From the NCBI GenBank assembly GCA_020850785.1, contig JADZDZ010000044.1, forward strand, positions 1 through 7,138: a DNA stretch of 7,138 nt, written 5' to 3'. Origin of the DNA: Candidatus Sumerlaeota bacterium (GTDB lineage: Bacteria; Sumerlaeota; Sumerlaeia; SLMS01). The notes beneath the pieces are model-generated. The model had not been told where the DNA came from, searched no databases, and saw nothing but the letters and a program-made list of their open reading frames with translations. Positions 5,319-7,138 of this stretch are shown here, piece by piece. The first letter of the stretch is position 1. Each line of letters starts with the position of its first letter. The translations under genes were made by a program, and so were the position numbers.

Positions 5319-7138
5319 TCAGCCCTTCTTTTGCTCCGTGGTTTCCGGCGCGGCGCTGACCGCTTCCGCCACCTGCGGCGGGAAGGGGCGCACCAAGTGG
5401 AAATGCTGCAACTCCTCCGCCCAGTTGTCGAGGATGCGGCGCGCCACCTCTGAATCCGTTTTCTCAAGGTGCGCGGTGATCATCACCTTCAGCGTGTGAA
5501 CGTCCTTCTCGTCGGTGACACGGACGATCTCGATCAGTTCCTTGTTGTAGCGCCCCTCGAACGTCTTGTTCCGGTCGTACACGAAGGCGCGACCGCCGGT
5601 CATGCCCGCGCCAAAGTTCCGCCCCGTGTCGCCAAGAACCACCACAAGGCCGCCGGTCCTGTATTCGCAGCCGTGTTCGCCAACGCCCTCCACGACCGCT
5701 TTTGCGCCCGACAGGCGCACACCGAAGCGCTCGCCCGCGCGGCCGCAAACGAACAGCGATCCGCCCGTGGCACCGTAAAGGCACGTGTTGCCAACGATGG
5801 AGTTCTCCTCCGGCTTGAAGCCCGCATCCGTCGGCGGCATGACAACAATCTCGCCGCCAGCCATGGCCTTGCCGACGTAGTCATTCGCTTCGCCGACCAA
5901 ACGCAGGCGCATGCCGTGCACGTTGAAGGCGCCGAAGCTCTGCCCCGCAGTGCCCGTGAAGTTCACTTCGATTTCCGCATCGGCGAGACCCGCGTCGCCG
6001 TGAAGGAATGCGATTTCACCCGCCAGTTTGCCGCCGACGGTGCGATCAGTGTTTGTCAGTTCCGCCTTCAGCGTCACATGGCCTTTGCGCTGGCGGATGA
6101 TTTCCTGCGCATCCTGAATCAGCGTGTCGTCCACGTTGTTGTGCATCTGGGAGTTGTTGTTGCGCGGGCGGATGCGGCGCTGGGCGCGCTTGCGATCGGG
6201 ATCGACCACCGCCAGCATCGGCGTCAGGTCCAGCGTCGTGCTGCGCGCGCAATCGGGGCGATGAATCTGCTTCAGCAGATCAACACGACCGATCAGCTCA
6301 TTCAGGTTGTCGTAGCCAAGCTTCGCCATCAACTCACGAATGTCCTGCGCAAGGAACTGGAAGTATTGGATCAGGTGTTCGGGCGTGCCGGTGTATTTGT
6401 CGCGCAGTTCCCGCTTCTGCGAGGCAATGCCAACGGGGCAGGTGTTCAGGTGGCACTGGCGCGCCATTACGCAGCCCGTGGCGACCAACGCCGCAGTTCC
6501 AAAGATGTATTCCTCCGCGCCGAGCAACGCCGCGATCAGCACATCGCGCCCCGTGCGCAGCCCACCGTCCGCGCGCAGCGTCACGTGACCGCGCATGTTG
6601 TTCAGCACCAACACCTGATGCGCTTCCGCAAGACCCAGTTCCCAGGCGCTGCCCGCGTGTTTGATGGACGACAATGGGGAGGCACCCGTTCCGCCTTCAT
6701 GGCCGGAAATGTGGATGATGTCCGCGGAGGCTTTTGCGACGCCGGCGGCAATGGTGCCGACGCCCGCTTCCGCCACCAGTTTCACGCTGATGCGCGCGCG
6801 CGGGTTCACCGTCTTCAAGTCTGCGATAAGCTGCGCAAGGTCTTCGATGGAGTAAATGTCATGGTGTGGCGGCGGTGAAATCAGTGTGACACCGGCGATG
6901 GAATGGCGGATGCGCGCGATTTCCTCGCTCACCTTGATACCGGGAATCTGGCCCCCTTCACCGGGCTTCGATCCCTGCGCCATCTTGATCTCCAGAACCT
7001 TGGCGCTTGCCAGATATTCCGGCGTGACGCCAAAGCGCGCGGAGGCCACCTGCTTGATGGCGCTGTTTCGGAAGTCGCCGTTTTCATCGGGGCGGTAGCG
7101 CACGGGGTCCTCGCCACCCTCGCCGCTGTTCGACTTCC
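5319..7138 (-). CDS. gltB: Glutamate synthase large subunit, C-terminal 605 residues (5' end outside window)
   Basis: GltB makes two glutamates from glutamine and 2-oxoglutarate; the part visible is roughly the last 40% of a protein of about 1,500 residues. Numbering from the first complete codon (7136-7134), the synthase (FMN/2-oxoglutarate) domain runs from residue 1 to about 290. It shows KSNSGEGGEDP at the edge, SVKLVAEAGVG (117-127), GHEGGTGASP (145-154) and RADGGLRTGRD (188-198). The 3Fe-4S cluster ligands are C222, C228 and C233 in the exact spacing C-x5-C-x4-C. Residues from about 340 to 525 are the glycine-repeat GXGXG beta-helix domain (GTAGQSFGAF at 395-404, GATGGSLFVCGRAGERFG, GMTGGRAF). 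The tail ends QKKG. The reading frame is intact. A strong terminator follows, so the small NAD(P)H-oxidising subunit GltD is not encoded downstream here. The amidotransferase domain is beyond the window. Confidence 0.98.
   Translation of the reverse strand, partial: KSNSGEGGEDPVRYRPDENGDFRNSAIKQVASARFGVTPEYLASAKVLEIKMAQGSKPGEGGQIPGIKVSEEIARIRHSIAGVTLISPPPHHDIYSIEDLAQLIADLKTVNPRARISVKLVAEAGVGTIAAGVAKASADIIHISGHEGGTGASPLSSIKHAGSAWELGLAEAHQVLVLNNMRGHVTLRADGGLRTGRDVLIAALLGAEEYIFGTAALVATGCVMARQCHLNTCPVGIASQKRELRDKYTGTPEHLIQYFQFLAQDIRELMAKLGYDNLNELIGRVDLLKQIHRPDCARSTTLDLTPMLAVVDPDRKRAQRRIRPRNNNSQMHNNVDDTLIQDAQEIIRQRKGHVTLKAELTNTDRTVGGKLAGEIAFLHGDAGLADAEIEVNFTGTAGQSFGAFNVHGMRLRLVGEANDYVGKAMAGGEIVVMPPTDAGFKPEENSIVGNTCLYGATGGSLFVCGRAGERFGVRLSGAKAVVEGVGEHGCEYRTGGLVVVLGDTGRNFGAGMTGGRAFVYDRNKTFEGRYNKELIEIVRVTDEKDVHTLKVMITAHLEKTDSEVARRILDNWAEELQHFHLVRPFPPQVAEAVSAAPETTEQKKG

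Noticed and set aside
5469..6878. A 469-codon plus-strand open frame opposite gltB
   Set aside because: It is a shadow of a strongly conserved enzyme; the product is low-complexity Arg/Ala/His-rich and has no start signal.
1..7138. tRNA or rRNA genes, CRISPR arrays, insertion sequences or phage genes
   Set aside because: None seen on reading both strands; no repeated spacer pattern, transposase motif or cloverleaf-like segment was found.

Overview
The window is ordinary chromosomal sequence from a GC-rich (roughly 60% by eye) bacterium, with tightly packed genes and strong third-position GC bias. No marker gene fixes the phylum. A bacterial-type large glutamate synthase subunit, a UDP-galactopyranose mutase and a single-domain cold-shock protein indicate a free-living bacterium, not an archaeon or a phage. 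Several starts (the hydantoinase-family gene, the antitoxin, glf) have no visible Shine-Dalgarno sequence, while the cyclophilin and cold-shock genes do.

Layout, left to right. (1) Bases 1-2657, plus strand: the C-terminal end of a multi-pass membrane transporter, then two bases later a 721-residue hydantoinase/oxoprolinase-family (HyuA-like) protein. The pair looks like one uptake-plus-processing operon. (2) Bases 2658-3086: a remnant type II toxin-antitoxin locus. A small intact VapB-like antitoxin gene is preceded by an 8-bp inverted repeat. It is followed 3 bases later by a PIN-domain (VapC-like) toxin gene that keeps its first 15-20 and last 27 or so codons in two different frames, so the middle has been deleted. 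(3) Bases 3164-4759: a cytoplasmic cyclophilin-type peptidyl-prolyl isomerase and, 15 bases later, glf (UDP-galactopyranose mutase). (4) Bases 4760-5224: a cold-shock protein gene behind a leader of about 190 bases with an AT-rich upstream element, a small hairpin and a long interrupted stem-loop ending just before the ribosome binding site. An intrinsic terminator follows. (5) Bases 5255-7138, minus strand: a very clear intrinsic terminator and the last 605 codons of gltB, whose 5' part lies beyond the right edge.

The genes do not form one pathway. The transporter/HyuA pair suggests import and ATP-dependent ring opening or activation of a small amide-type compound. Glf supplies UDP-galactofuranose for surface polysaccharide. 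GltB is the central ammonia-assimilation enzyme, but no gltD follows it here. I see no clearly new system. The best points for a second look are the internally deleted toxin beside an intact antitoxin, the structured cold-shock leader, and the HyuA-like protein with an unfamiliar C-terminal third and no HyuB in view.
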